From contig NZ_FUYF01000002.1 in assembly GCF_900167555.1 (NCBI RefSeq), positions 1 through 64,000 on the forward strand: a stretch of 64,000 nt of DNA. Reading direction: 5' to 3'. The notes below the pieces were generated by a model. That model saw nothing but the letters and a program-made list of their open reading frames with translations, had not been told where the DNA came from and did no database searches. The stretch's first letter is position 1, and each line of letters opens with the position of its first letter. Below are positions 43,362 to 52,767 of this stretch, piece after piece. The stretch comes from Gemmiger formicilis. GTDB lineage: Bacteria; Bacillota; Clostridia; Oscillospirales; Ruminococcaceae. The position numbers were made by a program, and so were the translations under genes.

Positions 43362-43760
43362 GTCTCCCGGGAGGTTGTTCTTTCTTTTGGCAGCAAAAGA
43401 AAGAACCAAAGAAAACTGCCGCTGTTTCGACGCAGCGGACCCGCGACTTAGGGGCTGCACGCCCCTAAGAACCCCAAAGCGGAAGTCGGAAGTCTCGGCG
43501 GCTAAACGGACGCAGTATTACTGTCCGTTCTTAACGCCGCCGAGCCTTCCTCCACTTTTGAGTCGGGTGTTCCCCCGAACCCCCGCAGGGGGAGAGGGAG
43601 GCCCCCTTGTCAAAGGGGGCTGGCCGCGCTAGCGGCCTGGGGGATTCCGACGGGCTTTCCGTCGCCGCCCATCCCCGGGCTTCACCCGCCAACTTGGAAG
43701 GGGCGGGCTGCCGCCCTCCCTCGCCCCTCTCGTGCGCACCCATTCACGGCAGTCCGTAGG
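43362..43760 (+). repeat. Long multi-hairpin repeat, copy 2
   Basis: Same succession as 5945-6480, without the extra insert: 13-bp stem 43377-43389/43394-43406; CTTAGGGGC/GCCCCTAAG, loop TGCAC (43447-43469); outer stem 43488-43502/43536-43550 (one mismatch) around ACGGAC/GTCCGT with the same loop GCAGTATTACT (43506-43528); GCCCCCTT/AAGGGGGC (43601-43620); GGCCGC/GCGGCC, loop GCTA (43622-43637). The 3' part (AAGGGGCGGGCTGCCGCCCT, then CGCCCCTCTCGTGCG) is nearly identical. Accounts for most of the gap 43349-43843; a GTAGGGGGCGGCG module follows at 43757. Confidence 0.8.
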
Positions 43761-43843
43761 GGGCGGCGTCCTCGACGCCCCGCCAACCTCACGGCAACTC
43801 TCGTTCTCCCCGTAACATCCCTAAATAAAGGAGGTTCTCCCAC

Positions 43844-45466
43844 ATGAAGCTCACATTCTTAGGCGCTGACCGGGAAGTGACCGGCAGCTGCACACAGCTG
43901 GAGGCGGCGGGACACCGCTTTCTGATCGACTGCGGCATGGAGCAGGGCCGCGACGTGTATGAGAACGCCGACCTGCCCTGCGCGCCCGGCACCTATGAGG
44001 CACTGCTGCTGACCCATGCGCACATCGACCACTCGGGCCGCATCCCGTACCTGTACAAAAACGGCTACCGCGGCCCCATCTATACCACCGATGCGACCCG
44101 CGACCTCTGCGCCATCATGCTGGAGGATTCCGCTCACATTCAGGAGCAGGAGGCCGAGTGGAAAAACCGCAAGGCCATGCGCAGCGGTGCCGAGATGATC
44201 GAGCCGGACTACACCGTCGAGGACGCGCAGAACGTCATGAAGCAGTTTGTGCCCTGCCCCTATGAGACGTGGCAGACGCTGTTCGACGGGCCAACCGGCA
44301 AAATCGAGATGCGCTTTACCGATGTGGGGCACCTGCTGGGCAGCGCGTCCGTCTCGCTGCGCATTGCGGAGCCGGGCCGCACGCCGGAAATCATCGTTTT
44401 CTCGGGCGACATCGGCAACACCCATCAGCCGCTCATCAAGGACCCGTCCAACCCGGGCCACGCGGATTACCTTGTCATGGAATCCACCTACGGAGACCGC
44501 AGCCACGGCCCGAAACCGGATTATATCGGTGATTTGAGCGCCGTGCTGCAATCGACGTTCGACAAGGGCGGCAATGTCGTCATCCCCAGCTTTGCCGTGG
44601 GCCGCACGCAGGAACTTTTGTATTTTATCCGCCAGATCAAGGCCGAGGGCCGTATCAAGGGCCACGAAAACTTCCCGGTCTTTGTGGACAGCCCGCTGGC
44701 GAGCAAATCCACCACGATCTTCCGGGAAAACTTTGCCGAGTGCTACGACGACGAAGCCCTCGCCCTGGTGCAGAGCGGCCGGAACCCCCTGCAGTTCCCG
44801 GGTCTGCACGTCAGCGAGACGAAAGAGGAATCCATGGCCATCAACGGTGACCCGACGCCCAAGGTCATCATCTCCGCCGCCGGCATGTGCGACGCGGGCC
44901 GCATCCGCCACCACTTAAAATATAACCTCTGGCGGCCCGAGTGTACGGTGCTGTTCGTCGGCTACCAAAGCCCCGGCACCTTAGGCAACGCGCTGGTCAA
45001 CGGTGCGCAGGAGGTCAAGCTCTTTGGCGAGCCGGTGCAGGTCAGGGCCCGCATTGCGCAGCTGGGCGGGCTTTCGGGTCACGCCGACAAGGACGGGCTG
45101 GAAGCCTGGCTCCGCGCCTTTGACGAAAAGCCGAAGTTCGTCTTTGTCAACCACGGCGAGGACGCCGTCGCCGAGCACTGGGCCAACCATCTGAAGGAGG
45201 AGGGCTACGAGGCCGACGCCCCCTACAACGGTTCGATCTGGATCGCCGCCGAGGGCCGCGTCGCCTGCGCCGAGGTCGGCAACACCCAAAAGATCATCAA
45301 GACGAAATCCGCCGAGACTGTGTGCACCAGCGCGGCCTATGACCGGCTGGCCAACATGGGCCAGCGCCTGCTGGAGGTCATCCGCCACAACCAGGGCGGG
45401 GCCAACAAGGACCTTGCAAAATTTGCCAGCCAGATCGCTGCGCTGTGCGACAAATGGGATCGATAA
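43844..45466 (+). CDS. MBL-fold beta-CASP ribonuclease-like protein
   Basis: 540 residues. Metallo-beta-lactamase fold: motif 2 LTHAHIDHSGRIPYL, motif 3 GHLLGSAS, motif 4 FSGDIGN; beta-CASP insert with MESTYGDR, VVIPSFAVGRTQELLYF, motif A-C ISAAGMCDAGRIRHHLKYNLW, and LGGLSGHADKDGL plus FVNHGE near the end. Family members act as endo/exoribonucleases (RNA processing or decay) in the cytoplasm. C-terminal ~70 residues look specific. ATG follows AAAGGAGGTTCTCCCAC. Confidence 0.93.
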   Translation: MKLTFLGADREVTGSCTQLEAAGHRFLIDCGMEQGRDVYENADLPCAPGTYEALLLTHAHIDHSGRIPYLYKNGYRGPIYTTDATRDLCAIMLEDSAHIQEQEAEWKNRKAMRSGAEMIEPDYTVEDAQNVMKQFVPCPYETWQTLFDGPTGKIEMRFTDVGHLLGSASVSLRIAEPGRTPEIIVFSGDIGNTHQPLIKDPSNPGHADYLVMESTYGDRSHGPKPDYIGDLSAVLQSTFDKGGNVVIPSFAVGRTQELLYFIRQIKAEGRIKGHENFPVFVDSPLASKSTTIFRENFAECYDDEALALVQSGRNPLQFPGLHVSETKEESMAINGDPTPKVIISAAGMCDAGRIRHHLKYNLWRPECTVLFVGYQSPGTLGNALVNGAQEVKLFGEPVQVRARIAQLGGLSGHADKDGLEAWLRAFDEKPKFVFVNHGEDAVAEHWANHLKEEGYEADAPYNGSIWIAAEGRVACAEVGNTQKIIKTKSAETVCTSAAYDRLANMGQRLLEVIRHNQGGANKDLAKFASQIAALCDKWDR

Positions 45467-46797
45467 CATTGACAAAAGCAAAAGGAATATGGCAGACGCT
45501 GCCCGCACCCCTGCGCGGCGCGGCGACCCTGCTGGCAGTGCTGGCGCTGGCCGCGCTGCTGACAACGGTGCGGCACAATGCCAGCGCCTACCTGACCGGC
45601 GTGTGGGATACAGGCTCCCAGACGCTCGTCTATGGCCGCATCCACCAGATGGAGCAGGGGCAGTACGCCCCCGGCGGCTTTCTGGGGGTCTACACCGACG
45701 ATTGGAGCGACGACACGAACCGCGCACTGTTCCGGGACGACACCCCCACCGACGCGGCAGCGTTCCACCCCTACACCCACCAGTCGGGCTTACAGGGCTG
45801 GCTGTTCGGCAGGGTCAACCGTCTGCTGCGGCACCGGCTGCCCGACGGTCTGGCGCGGGAGACCGCCCTCTACTGGCTGAACAGCACGCTGTTCTACGCG
45901 GCGGAGCTGCTTGTGGCGCTGGCCGTGTGGGAAGAATTCGGCCCGCTGGCGGCAGCGTTCGGGTTTGCGTCGGTGCTGCTGGCCCCCTGGCTGCAGCGCG
46001 GCATGAAGGACCTGTACTGGTGCCTCTGGACCTGGCTGCTGCCGCTGCTGGCGGCGCTTTGGCTCTGCCATTGCACCCGCGTGCGCGGCAAAACGCCCCG
46101 CGGGTGCTGGCCGCTGGTGGCCGCCGCCTGCATGGTGCGCTGCATGTGCGGGTTTGAATTTATCACAACATTTTTGATCCTGTGTGAGATCCCGCTCTGC
46201 TACGCGGCAGCCAAGGCGTATTTTGTGCGGCGCGACCCGCACGGCGCGCTCGTCTGGCTGGGCCGCACCGTCGGGGCGGGTGTCTCGGCGCTGGGCGGTG
46301 TGACTGCGGCGCTGGCGCTCTGGTTCGCACAGGAATGGCTCTGCTTCGGCAGCGCGGCGGACGCCTGGCAGAACATGACCCGGGCCGTCACGGACCGCGT
46401 CAGCCTGACGGACGGCGCGGTGCGGGACGTGAACGTGCCGCAGGTGCTCGCGCAGTATTTCCGTGAGAGTACGGAGCCGCTTTTGCAGCTCGGGCCCGTC
46501 AGCGTCACGGCATGGCAGCTGCTGCTGTTTGCGCTGCTGGTCGGCGCGGTGAGCGTTGTTGTCTGCCTGCGCCGCGGCACGGCGGCGCAGCTGGTGCCGC
46601 CGTGCATCGTCTGGGGGCTGGGGCTGGCGGCCCCGGCGTCCTGGATGATGCTGTCCAAGGCGCACGCCGCGATCCATACCCACCTTGTACCGATGCTGTG
46701 GCACTTTGCGTTTGTGCCGATCAGCTGTATGCTGCTGCCGGTGCTGGCAAAACTCATGATCCCGGGGAGGAAAAAAGACCTTGTGGCATCCCATTAA
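45454..46797 (+). CDS. Polytopic membrane protein, function unknown
   Basis: About 447 residues with eight to ten hydrophobic segments. A first membrane helix (about 20-38) is followed by a long, probably external loop rich in Asp/Trp/Thr (GGFLGVYTDDWSDDTNRALF), then helices to the end and a basic tail. The layout, an acidic loop after the first helix, is like GT-C glycosyltransferases and GtrII proteins, but I see no diagnostic motif. Start is uncertain: ATG 45454 overlaps the beta-CASP gene by 13 bases, TTG 45469 would not overlap; neither has a strong site. Its 3' end overlaps the DUF5662 gene. Confidence 0.75.
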   Translation: MGSITLTKAKGIWQTLPAPLRGAATLLAVLALAALLTTVRHNASAYLTGVWDTGSQTLVYGRIHQMEQGQYAPGGFLGVYTDDWSDDTNRALFRDDTPTDAAAFHPYTHQSGLQGWLFGRVNRLLRHRLPDGLARETALYWLNSTLFYAAELLVALAVWEEFGPLAAAFGFASVLLAPWLQRGMKDLYWCLWTWLLPLLAALWLCHCTRVRGKTPRGCWPLVAAACMVRCMCGFEFITTFLILCEIPLCYAAAKAYFVRRDPHGALVWLGRTVGAGVSALGGVTAALALWFAQEWLCFGSAADAWQNMTRAVTDRVSLTDGAVRDVNVPQVLAQYFRESTEPLLQLGPVSVTAWQLLLFALLVGAVSVVVCLRRGTAAQLVPPCIVWGLGLAAPASWMMLSKAHAAIHTHLVPMLWHFAFVPISCMLLPVLAKLMIPGRKKDLVASH

Positions 46798-47320
46798 ACA
46801 CTACAAAACGATCCGCCATCACAAAATGCTGGTGATGAAAAACTGCTTCCGCTGCGGGCTGTACTGGCAGGGCCTGACCCACGATTTAAGCAAGCTGGCC
46901 CCCGTGGAGTTCTGGGCCGGGGCCAAATACTGGCAGGGGACGTGCAGCCCCAACAACGCCCAGCGCCAGGCCGAGGGCTACAGCGCCGCCTGGCTGCACC
47001 ATAAGGGCCGCAACAAGCACCATCTGGAATACTGGATCGACTACGCGCCGGACGGCGACCATGCCATGGCTGGTATGCGGATGCCCGCCCGCTACGTGGC
47101 CGAGATGGTCTGTGACCGCATTGCCGCCAGCAAGAACTATAAGGGCGACAAGTACACCGACGCCGCGGCGTGGGAGTACTATGACCGCAGCAGGGACCAC
47201 TACATCCTGCACCCCGAGACCCGCAAGGAGCTGGAGACCTGCCTGCTGATCCTGCGCGACGAGGGCGAGGACGCCTGCTTCCGCTACATCCGCACCGAGC
47301 TGCTCGGCAAAAAAGCATAA
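46781..47320 (+). CDS. DUF5662 family protein
   Basis: 179 residues, TTG start justified by GGGGAGGAAAAAAGACC just upstream. The His-rich N-terminal part (HYKTIRHHKMLVMKNCFRCG, then GLTHDLSKLAPVEFWAGAKYW) and the central WLHHKGRNKHHLEYWIDY carry many potential metal ligands, suggesting an HD-like metal-binding protein (HDLSK). Similar proteins are common in gut Firmicutes and phages; the function is not established. Overlaps the preceding membrane-protein gene by 17 bases. Confidence 0.85.
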   Translation: MWHPIKHYKTIRHHKMLVMKNCFRCGLYWQGLTHDLSKLAPVEFWAGAKYWQGTCSPNNAQRQAEGYSAAWLHHKGRNKHHLEYWIDYAPDGDHAMAGMRMPARYVAEMVCDRIAASKNYKGDKYTDAAAWEYYDRSRDHYILHPETRKELETCLLILRDEGEDACFRYIRTELLGKKA

Positions 47321-47362
47321 GAAAAAGACCCCCGCAGCGTCAGGCGCTGCGGGGGTCGGTGT
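47321..47362 (-). terminator. Terminator between convergent genes
   Basis: 13-bp stem GACCCCCGCAGCG (47327-47339) with CGCTGCGGGGGTC (47345-47357). The minus-strand side ends in CTTTTTC (good for the SGNH gene); the plus side has the weaker GGTGTTTTAT. Confidence 0.85.
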
Positions 47363-47363
47363 T

Positions 47364-48617
47364 TTATGTAGGTTGAGTTCCGTCATTCCCGGCGGAAACA
47401 TCTGCATCGGAGGTGTTCTCCGGGGGCGTGGGTGTCGGCTCCGCGGTCGGCTCGGGGGGTGTCGGTGTCGGCTCAGTTGACTCCGGGGGAGTTGGTGTCG
47501 GCTCAGTTGACTCCGGGGGAGTTGGTGTCACCTCGGGCGTCGGGGACGGGGTGGCCGTGACCTCGGGGGTCGGCGTCGGCGTGGTCTCCACATAGCTGTC
47601 ACTCGTGCTCTCGCTGTCGGCGGGCTCCTCCGTCGGCTCGGGCGTGGCCGTCGCCGTGGCGGTGCTGGAGGAGCTGACCACCGGCACCGTGTAGACTACG
47701 GCGTCCTTGTCGCCGGTGTGCTTCGGGATCGTCGTCAGCGCGGGGCGGTCATCTTCGGTAATGTAGCTGTGGGTGCGGATGTAGTTGAACAGCGCGTCCA
47801 TCGCCGTGCGGGTCAGATGGATGCCGTCGCTCGTCTCCACATAGCCGCTCTTGGCGTAGCCGGTAACGGAATCCTTCAGCACCTCGGCGCTGTTTAGGAA
47901 CTTCCAGCCCTTCTCCTGGCACATTTCGACGAGCGCTTTGTTGTACTCGTCCACCTGGGTCTGGGTCAGGCTCTGGTTGGAGTGCTGCTGCCCGATGGGC
48001 GGGATGGCGTTGACGATGATGTCCACGCTGGGGTAGGCGGTGACGATGGCCTCGATGCCGGTCCGGTAGTTTTTGACGAAGTCCGCGGCCTTATAGCCGG
48101 GGTTCAGGTCGTTCGTGCCGAAGGTCAGGATGACCCGGCGCGGCTGCAATTTCGCCACGGCCTGGGGCATTGTGATGTAGCCGGACGAAGTGCTTACCTG
48201 CACGCAGGCAAAGGTCGCCAGGCTCTTGGCGGTCATGCCCACCGAGCCGATGGCGTTGTCGTAGCTGCAATAGTCGAACATGCGGTACATGCGGGCTGTG
48301 TTGCTGTCGCCCAGAAACAGCGTCTCGTCCACATAGCTGTCGCCCGCGTCGGCGGCCTGCTCAAGGATCGTCGAGGTGTAGGCCTGGGTATCAATGGTGT
48401 TTTCCTCTTTATTATAGCCGCTCTCGACGACCATGGACGCGCTGTCCACGGTGGACACGCTCTGGGCGTCCGCGCCGCCGAGGTCGATGCCGCCGATGAG
48501 CACCAGCGAGATGCCGACGCTGACCAGCAGCATGACGCTGCACAGAGCCAGCACCAGATACATCTTGCTGCGCATATCCAGCGCTTTTTTCTTTTGTGAT
48601 TTGGTTTTGCCTGCCAT
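47364..48617 (-). CDS. Membrane-anchored SGNH/GDSL hydrolase
   Basis: 417 residues. Short basic start, one membrane segment (about 19-41), then an extracellular SGNH domain: LFLGDSN (103-106, Ser nucleophile), conserved Gly/Asn region, FGTNDLNPGY (167-170) and DGIHLT (Asp264, His267). Likely an O-acetyl or acyl esterase acting on wall polysaccharide. The C-terminal about 100 residues are Thr/Pro/Glu-rich with PTPPESTE-type repeats that make direct DNA repeats at 47455-47530, probably a wall-spanning stalk. ATG after AAAGGAGCCTTTC. Confidence 0.92.
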   Translation of the reverse strand: MAGKTKSQKKKALDMRSKMYLVLALCSVMLLVSVGISLVLIGGIDLGGADAQSVSTVDSASMVVESGYNKEENTIDTQAYTSTILEQAADAGDSYVDETLFLGDSNTARMYRMFDYCSYDNAIGSVGMTAKSLATFACVQVSTSSGYITMPQAVAKLQPRRVILTFGTNDLNPGYKAADFVKNYRTGIEAIVTAYPSVDIIVNAIPPIGQQHSNQSLTQTQVDEYNKALVEMCQEKGWKFLNSAEVLKDSVTGYAKSGYVETSDGIHLTRTAMDALFNYIRTHSYITEDDRPALTTIPKHTGDKDAVVYTVPVVSSSSTATATATPEPTEEPADSESTSDSYVETTPTPTPEVTATPSPTPEVTPTPPESTEPTPTPPESTEPTPTPPEPTAEPTPTPPENTSDADVSAGNDGTQPT

Positions 48618-48733
48618 GAAAGGCTCCTTTCGCGTGGGAGCATGGAGTGTTTACACAATATGTAAATTCATTTTACACCATTTCCCACCGGAACGCCAGT
48701 CTTTTTGCAATTTTTACATAATTTGCCGCAAAA

Positions 48734-48757
48734 CAAAAACCCCGCCGAAGCGGGGGT
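48734..48757 (-). terminator. Terminator after the ECF S-component gene
   Basis: CCCCGC/GCGGGG stem (48740-48745 with 48750-48755), loop CGAA; on the minus strand followed by TTTTTGTTTTG. Confidence 0.85.
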
Positions 48758-48783
48758 AAACAGAAATGAGGATGGTGTGGTTT

Positions 48784-49437
48784 TTACTCCTTCGGCAGCA
48801 GATGTGCCTTCTCCAGGGCGGGGCGCAGGGCGATGTACAGGACAACGGCGCAGACGGTGGAGAGCAGGGAATTGACCAGCGTCACACCGCTGGCGATCTT
48901 GGTCACGACGGAGACGAACTCCGCGGGCTGGCCAAAGATGTACAGGTTGCGGAAGTAGCCGATGAACGGGTCGGTGAACACGTTGACCAGCAGGCCGCTG
49001 AAGGCCGACGCCGTGACGGCGGCCACGTACTTGAACTTGCTGCCGGTGGGGAAGGTCCTGAGGTGGATGACCTTGTGGGACACCGCGCCGCAGACCAGAC
49101 CGATGATGAATTTCAGAATAAAGGTCGTGATGGCGTAGCCCGGGTCACCGGCGACAACGTCGGCCAGCGCCAGGCCGATGGCACCGGCCAGACCGCCGGA
49201 CACACCGTCCAGCAGCATGGCGGTCAGCGCCGTGAAGGTGTTGCCCAGATGGAAGCTGGACCCCGTGCCAAAGACGTTCGGGATGCGGAAGAACTCATAC
49301 GCGACAAAGCTCATCGCGGCCATGATGCCGATGATGCTGATTTTCTGCACGGTGAATTTCGTTTTGGTCAGCGCTGCGATCAGCAGTGCCAGGGCTGCTA
49401 CGACGAACAGCAGCAGCCACATCGTTGCGGTAGACAT
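48784..49437 (-). CDS. ECF transporter S component
   Basis: 217 residues, six hydrophobic segments. Resembles the substrate-binding S subunits of energy-coupling factor vitamin importers: IIGIMAAMSFVAYEFFRIPNVFG, FHLGNTFTALTAMLLDGVSGGLAGAIGLALADVVAG, ITTFILKFIIGLVCG. The shared EcfAA'T module is not in the window. I prefer ATG 49437 (AGAGGTG nine bases before); ATG 49461 is also possible. Divergent to a MocR-type regulator, which suggests a vitamin B6 vitamer or an amino acid as substrate; this is inference. Confidence 0.85.
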   Translation of the reverse strand: MSTATMWLLLFVVAALALLIAALTKTKFTVQKISIIGIMAAMSFVAYEFFRIPNVFGTGSSFHLGNTFTALTAMLLDGVSGGLAGAIGLALADVVAGDPGYAITTFILKFIIGLVCGAVSHKVIHLRTFPTGSKFKYVAAVTASAFSGLLVNVFTDPFIGYFRNLYIFGQPAEFVSVVTKIASGVTLVNSLLSTVCAVVLYIALRPALEKAHLLPKE

Positions 49438-49559
49438 AGTTTCGTACACCTCTATTGACATTTTCCTTCCGGGAAGGTATGTTTTTATTATACTGATTTC
49501 TGGCTCTGAATAAATGCTCAGTTTTTAAATTTTTTATGGGGCCAGTGTGGAGGACTGTC
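49438..49559. promoter_or_regulatory. Divergent promoter region between ECF S component and MocR regulator
   Basis: On the minus strand a perfect TATAAT (49492-49487) points to the S-component gene, with only a weak -35. The segment ACTGATTT...CTCTGAAT holds a CTGA direct repeat spaced about 13 bases, a possible regulator site. AT-rich, about 120 bases. Confidence 0.45.
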
Positions 49560-50951
49560 ATGATAGAGTTGGATGCCGACCAAAAAACGCCGCTGTATGA
49601 GCAGCTGTACGCCGCCCTGGCGGATGAGATCCGCACCGGCCAGCGCGCACCCGGAACGCCGCTGCCGGGCCGCCGCACGATGGCTGCGCAGCAGGGCGTC
49701 AGCGTCAACACGGTGGACGCCGCCTACCAGATGCTGGCCGCCGAGGGTCTGGCAGAGCCGCGCCCCCGCAGCGGCTTTTATGTGCAAAAGACCTACGGCA
49801 TGCTGCACAGCCGCGCCCGCCGCGCACCCGCCGCCCCTGCACCGCAGCCGCCCGCCGCGACGCAGCCGGTCTACGACCTGTCCACCGGCAGCGTGGACAC
49901 GGCGCTGTTCCCGGCGCGCAGCTGGGGACGCATCCAGAAGGAGCTGCTCTACCAGCGGCCCGAGCTTTTACAGCGCGGCGAAATGCAGGGCGACGCCCCG
50001 CTGCGCACGCAGATCGCGGAATATTTGTCGGTGTACCGCGGTGTGGAATGCACGCCGGAGCAGATCGTCGTCGGCGCTGGCATTGAGTATCTGCTCGGGT
50101 GCCTGGCGCACCTGTTCAGCGACGGCATGGCGGCCATCGAGAACCCCGGCTACTTCCGCACGCGGACGGTCCTGCAGAACAGCGGCATTCCCTGCACGCT
50201 GGTGGACATTGACCGCGAGGGTCTGCCCGCCGACGCGCTGGAAAAAAGCGGTGCAAACCTCTGCTATCTGACGCCCAGTCATCACTTTCCGACGGGTGTT
50301 ACGATGCCTGCGACCCGCCGCGCCCAGCTGCTGGCCTGGGCAGCGGCCCAGCCCGGGCGATACATTTTGGAGGACGACTACGACTCGGAGTTCCGCTTTG
50401 ATACGCGCCCTCTGCCCAGTTTGCAGGGCATGGCGGGCCCGGACGGCCCGGTGGTCTACCTGACGACGTTTTCAAAAAGTCTGGCCCCGGGCATCCGCAT
50501 TGCCTGCATGGTGCTGCCGCAAAGCCTGCTGGCGCGCTATCGCCGGGATTTTGCGACCTACGCCAACACGGTCAGCCGCTTTGAGCAGCAGACGCTTTGC
50601 GAGTTCATGGCGGGCGGGTATTTCACGCGGCATCTTGCCCGGATGCGCCTTGCCTACAAGCGCCGTATGGAGGCGTTTGCGGCAGCGCTGCGCGCGGCGC
50701 TGCCGGGCGTGGAGCTGGACGGCGTACACAGCGGGCTGCATTTTCTGCTGACGCTGCCGGGGGCCGGCGGCGAGCGTGCCATGGTCGCCGCCGCGGCACA
50801 GCAGGGCGTGCGGCTGCGCGGCCTGAGTGAGTATTATCTCGCCCGGCCCGAGCTCTGCCGGGCGGATACCGTGGTAGCGGGGTACTCGGCCCTGAAGGAG
50901 GACGATGTGGAGAAGGTGGCACAGGCGCTGGCGAGGGCGTGGCTATCGTGA
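49560..50951 (+). CDS. MocR/PdxR-type regulator (GntR HTH fused to class I aminotransferase)
   Basis: 463 residues. N-terminal GntR winged helix (1-75: PLYEQLYAALADEIRTGQRAPGTPLPGRRTMAAQQGVSVNTVDAAYQML), Pro/Ala-rich linker (about 90-110), then a fold-type I PLP domain with YLTPSHHFPTG, LEDDYDSEFRF and the PLP lysine in TFSKSLAPGIRIA. Such proteins sense PLP or an amino-acid aldimine and control neighbouring genes, typically B6 synthesis or uptake, GABA or D-amino-acid use. ATG 49560 after GTGGAGGACTGTC. The divergent ECF S component is the obvious target. Confidence 0.92.
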   Translation: MIELDADQKTPLYEQLYAALADEIRTGQRAPGTPLPGRRTMAAQQGVSVNTVDAAYQMLAAEGLAEPRPRSGFYVQKTYGMLHSRARRAPAAPAPQPPAATQPVYDLSTGSVDTALFPARSWGRIQKELLYQRPELLQRGEMQGDAPLRTQIAEYLSVYRGVECTPEQIVVGAGIEYLLGCLAHLFSDGMAAIENPGYFRTRTVLQNSGIPCTLVDIDREGLPADALEKSGANLCYLTPSHHFPTGVTMPATRRAQLLAWAAAQPGRYILEDDYDSEFRFDTRPLPSLQGMAGPDGPVVYLTTFSKSLAPGIRIACMVLPQSLLARYRRDFATYANTVSRFEQQTLCEFMAGGYFTRHLARMRLAYKRRMEAFAAALRAALPGVELDGVHSGLHFLLTLPGAGGERAMVAAAAQQGVRLRGLSEYYLARPELCRADTVVAGYSALKEDDVEKVAQALARAWLS

Positions 50952-50954
50952 ATG

Positions 50955-51335
50955 CCCTGTAGGGGCCGGGCATGCCCGGCCCGCAGCCTTGCCGCTGCCG
51001 CCCGTTTATCTTTCGCATGGTAGGGAGCGGTCTTGACCGCTCCGCGGGGCGTCGGGGACGCCGCCCCCTACAGCGGCGATCCGTAAACCTTCTGCTGCCG
51101 CACACGCCTGCGGGCGGATATGGAATCCGCCCCTGCGCACAAACAAAGCCACCCTGTAGGGGCCGGGCATGCCCGGCCCGCAGCCTTGCCGTTGCCGCCC
51201 GTTTATCTTTCGCATGGTAGGGAGCGGTCTTGACCGCTCCGCGGGGCGTCGGGGACGCCGCCCCCTACAGCGGCGATCCGTAAACCTTCCGCCGCCGCCA
51301 ACCCCGCGGGCGGATAGGAAATCCGCCCCTGCGCA
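50955..51335. repeat. Tandem duplication of a 199-bp block of repeat modules
   Basis: Two head-to-tail copies (from about 50959 and 51158): family A palindrome, TTGCCGCTGCCGCCCGTTTA, GGTAGGGAGCGGTCTTGACC, CGGGGCGTCGGGGACGCCGC, then GCGGGCGGATA...ATCCGCCCCTG. They are almost identical, so this duplication is younger than that at 12455. Fills most of the 50952-51398 gap. Confidence 0.85.
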
Positions 51336-51340
51336 CAAAC

Positions 51341-51382
51341 AAAAGCCGCTGCCTATGTGCATTCCACAGGCAGCGGCTTTCT
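51341..51382 (-). terminator. Terminator after glyA
   Basis: AGCCGCTGCCT (51344-51354) pairs with AGGCAGCGGCT (51368-51378); the minus side continues AAAGCCGC...GGCTTTTGTTTG. Confidence 0.85.
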
Positions 51383-51398
51383 ATTTTCCAATCAAGGC

Positions 51399-52655
51399 TT
51401 ATTCATACAGCGGGAACTTCTTCGTCAGCTCCTCGACCTTGCTGGCGACCTCGTCCTTCTTGCTCGCAAAGTCAAGCACGCAGTCTGCAATGCAGTCGGC
51501 GATCACCTTCATCTCGTCGGGACCCATGCCGCGGGTCGTGACGGCGGGGGTGCCGATGCGCACGCCGCTCGTCACAAACGGGCTGCGCCTCTCGCCGGGG
51601 ACGGTGTTCTTGTTCGCGGTGATGTGCACCTCGTCCAGATTGTGCTCCAGCTCCTTGCCGGTGCAGTCCTCGTCGGTCAGGTCGATCAGCAGCAGGTGGT
51701 TGTCCGTGCCGCCGGAGACCAGCTTCACGCCGCGGGCGGTCAGCTCGGCCTCAAGCGCCTTCGCGTTCTCAACGATTTTGCGGGCATACTCCTTGAACTC
51801 CGGCTTCAGCGCCTCGCCAAAGCAGACGGCCTTCGCGGCGATGACGTGCTCCAGCGGGCCGCCCTGCGTGCCGGGGAAGATGGCGGAGTTGATGCGCTTG
51901 ATGATATACTCGTTGTTCGTCAAAATCAGGCCGCCGCGGGGGCCGCGCAGCGTCTTGTGGGTCGTGGTGGTGACCACGTCGGCGTAGGGCACAGGACTCT
52001 GGTGCTGGCCGCCTGCGACAAGACCTGCAATGTGCGCCATATCGACCATCAGCATCGCGCCGTAGCCGTGGGCAATCTCGGCCAGCTTCTCAAAGTCGAT
52101 GGCGCGGGGATAGGCCGACGCACCGGCGATCAGCAGCTTGGGGCGGACCTTCGCGACCTGCTTGGCCAGTGCGGCGTAGTCGATGCGGCCATCCTCGGCG
52201 GAGACGCCGTAGGAGACAAAGTTGTAGTTCTTGCCGCTCATGTTCACGGGGGAGCCGTGGGTCAGGTGGCCGCCCTGGGACAGGTCCATGCCCATGACGG
52301 TGTCGCCGACGTTCAGCAGCGCAAAGTAGACGGCCAGGTTGGCCTGTGCGCCGGAGTGCGGCTGGACGTTGGCATACTTCGCACCGAACAGCTTGCAGGC
52401 GCGGTCAATGGCGATCTGCTCGACCTGATCGACGTACTGGCAGCCGCCGTAATAACGGTGGCCGGGGTACCCTTCCGCGTACTTGTTCGTCAGCACGCTG
52501 CCCATGGCCGCCATGACGGCGGGGGAAACGATGTTCTCGCTGGCGATCAGCTCAATGTTCTGCCGCTGGCGGCCCAGCTCACGCTGCATAGCCGCGCCCA
52601 GCTCGGGGTCGTAGCGCTCCACAAAGCCGATGGTGTCGATGATGTCCTTGTACAT
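51399..52655 (-). CDS. glyA: Serine hydroxymethyltransferase
   Basis: PLP enzyme interconverting serine and glycine with tetrahydrofolate (418 residues). Motifs: [62 protein letters not shown], and the PLP-lysine motif [18 protein letters not shown] 52655 follows AGGAGGGAAAGCAGT; a longer upstream reading frame is not supported. Its next upstream neighbour on the same strand is hisB, 112 bases away. Confidence 0.98.
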   Translation of the reverse strand: MYKDIIDTIGFVERYDPELGAAMQRELGRQRQNIELIASENIVSPAVMAAMGSVLTNKYAEGYPGHRYYGGCQYVDQVEQIAIDRACKLFGAKYANVQPHSGAQANLAVYFALLNVGDTVMGMDLSQGGHLTHGSPVNMSGKNYNFVSYGVSAEDGRIDYAALAKQVAKVRPKLLIAGASAYPRAIDFEKLAEIAHGYGAMLMVDMAHIAGLVAGGQHQSPVPYADVVTTTTHKTLRGPRGGLILTNNEYIIKRINSAIFPGTQGGPLEHVIAAKAVCFGEALKPEFKEYARKIVENAKALEAELTARGVKLVSGGTDNHLLLIDLTDEDCTGKELEHNLDEVHITANKNTVPGERRSPFVTSGVRIGTPAVTTRGMGPDEMKVIADCIADCVLDFASKKDEVASKVEELTKKFPLYE

Positions 52656-52767
52656 ACTGCTTTCCCTCCTAATGTATATGCTGTCCACGGCGGGAAACGC
52701 CCCTACGGTGATCCATGTAGGGGCACATTCTATAGGCGCCCGTCGTTCCCGCCGCCGAGCATCTCCC

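Noticed and set aside
47413-47530. Direct repeats as a CRISPR or minisatellite array
   Set aside because: They are codon-level repeats (PTPPESTE) in the stalk of the SGNH hydrolase, in frame on the minus strand.
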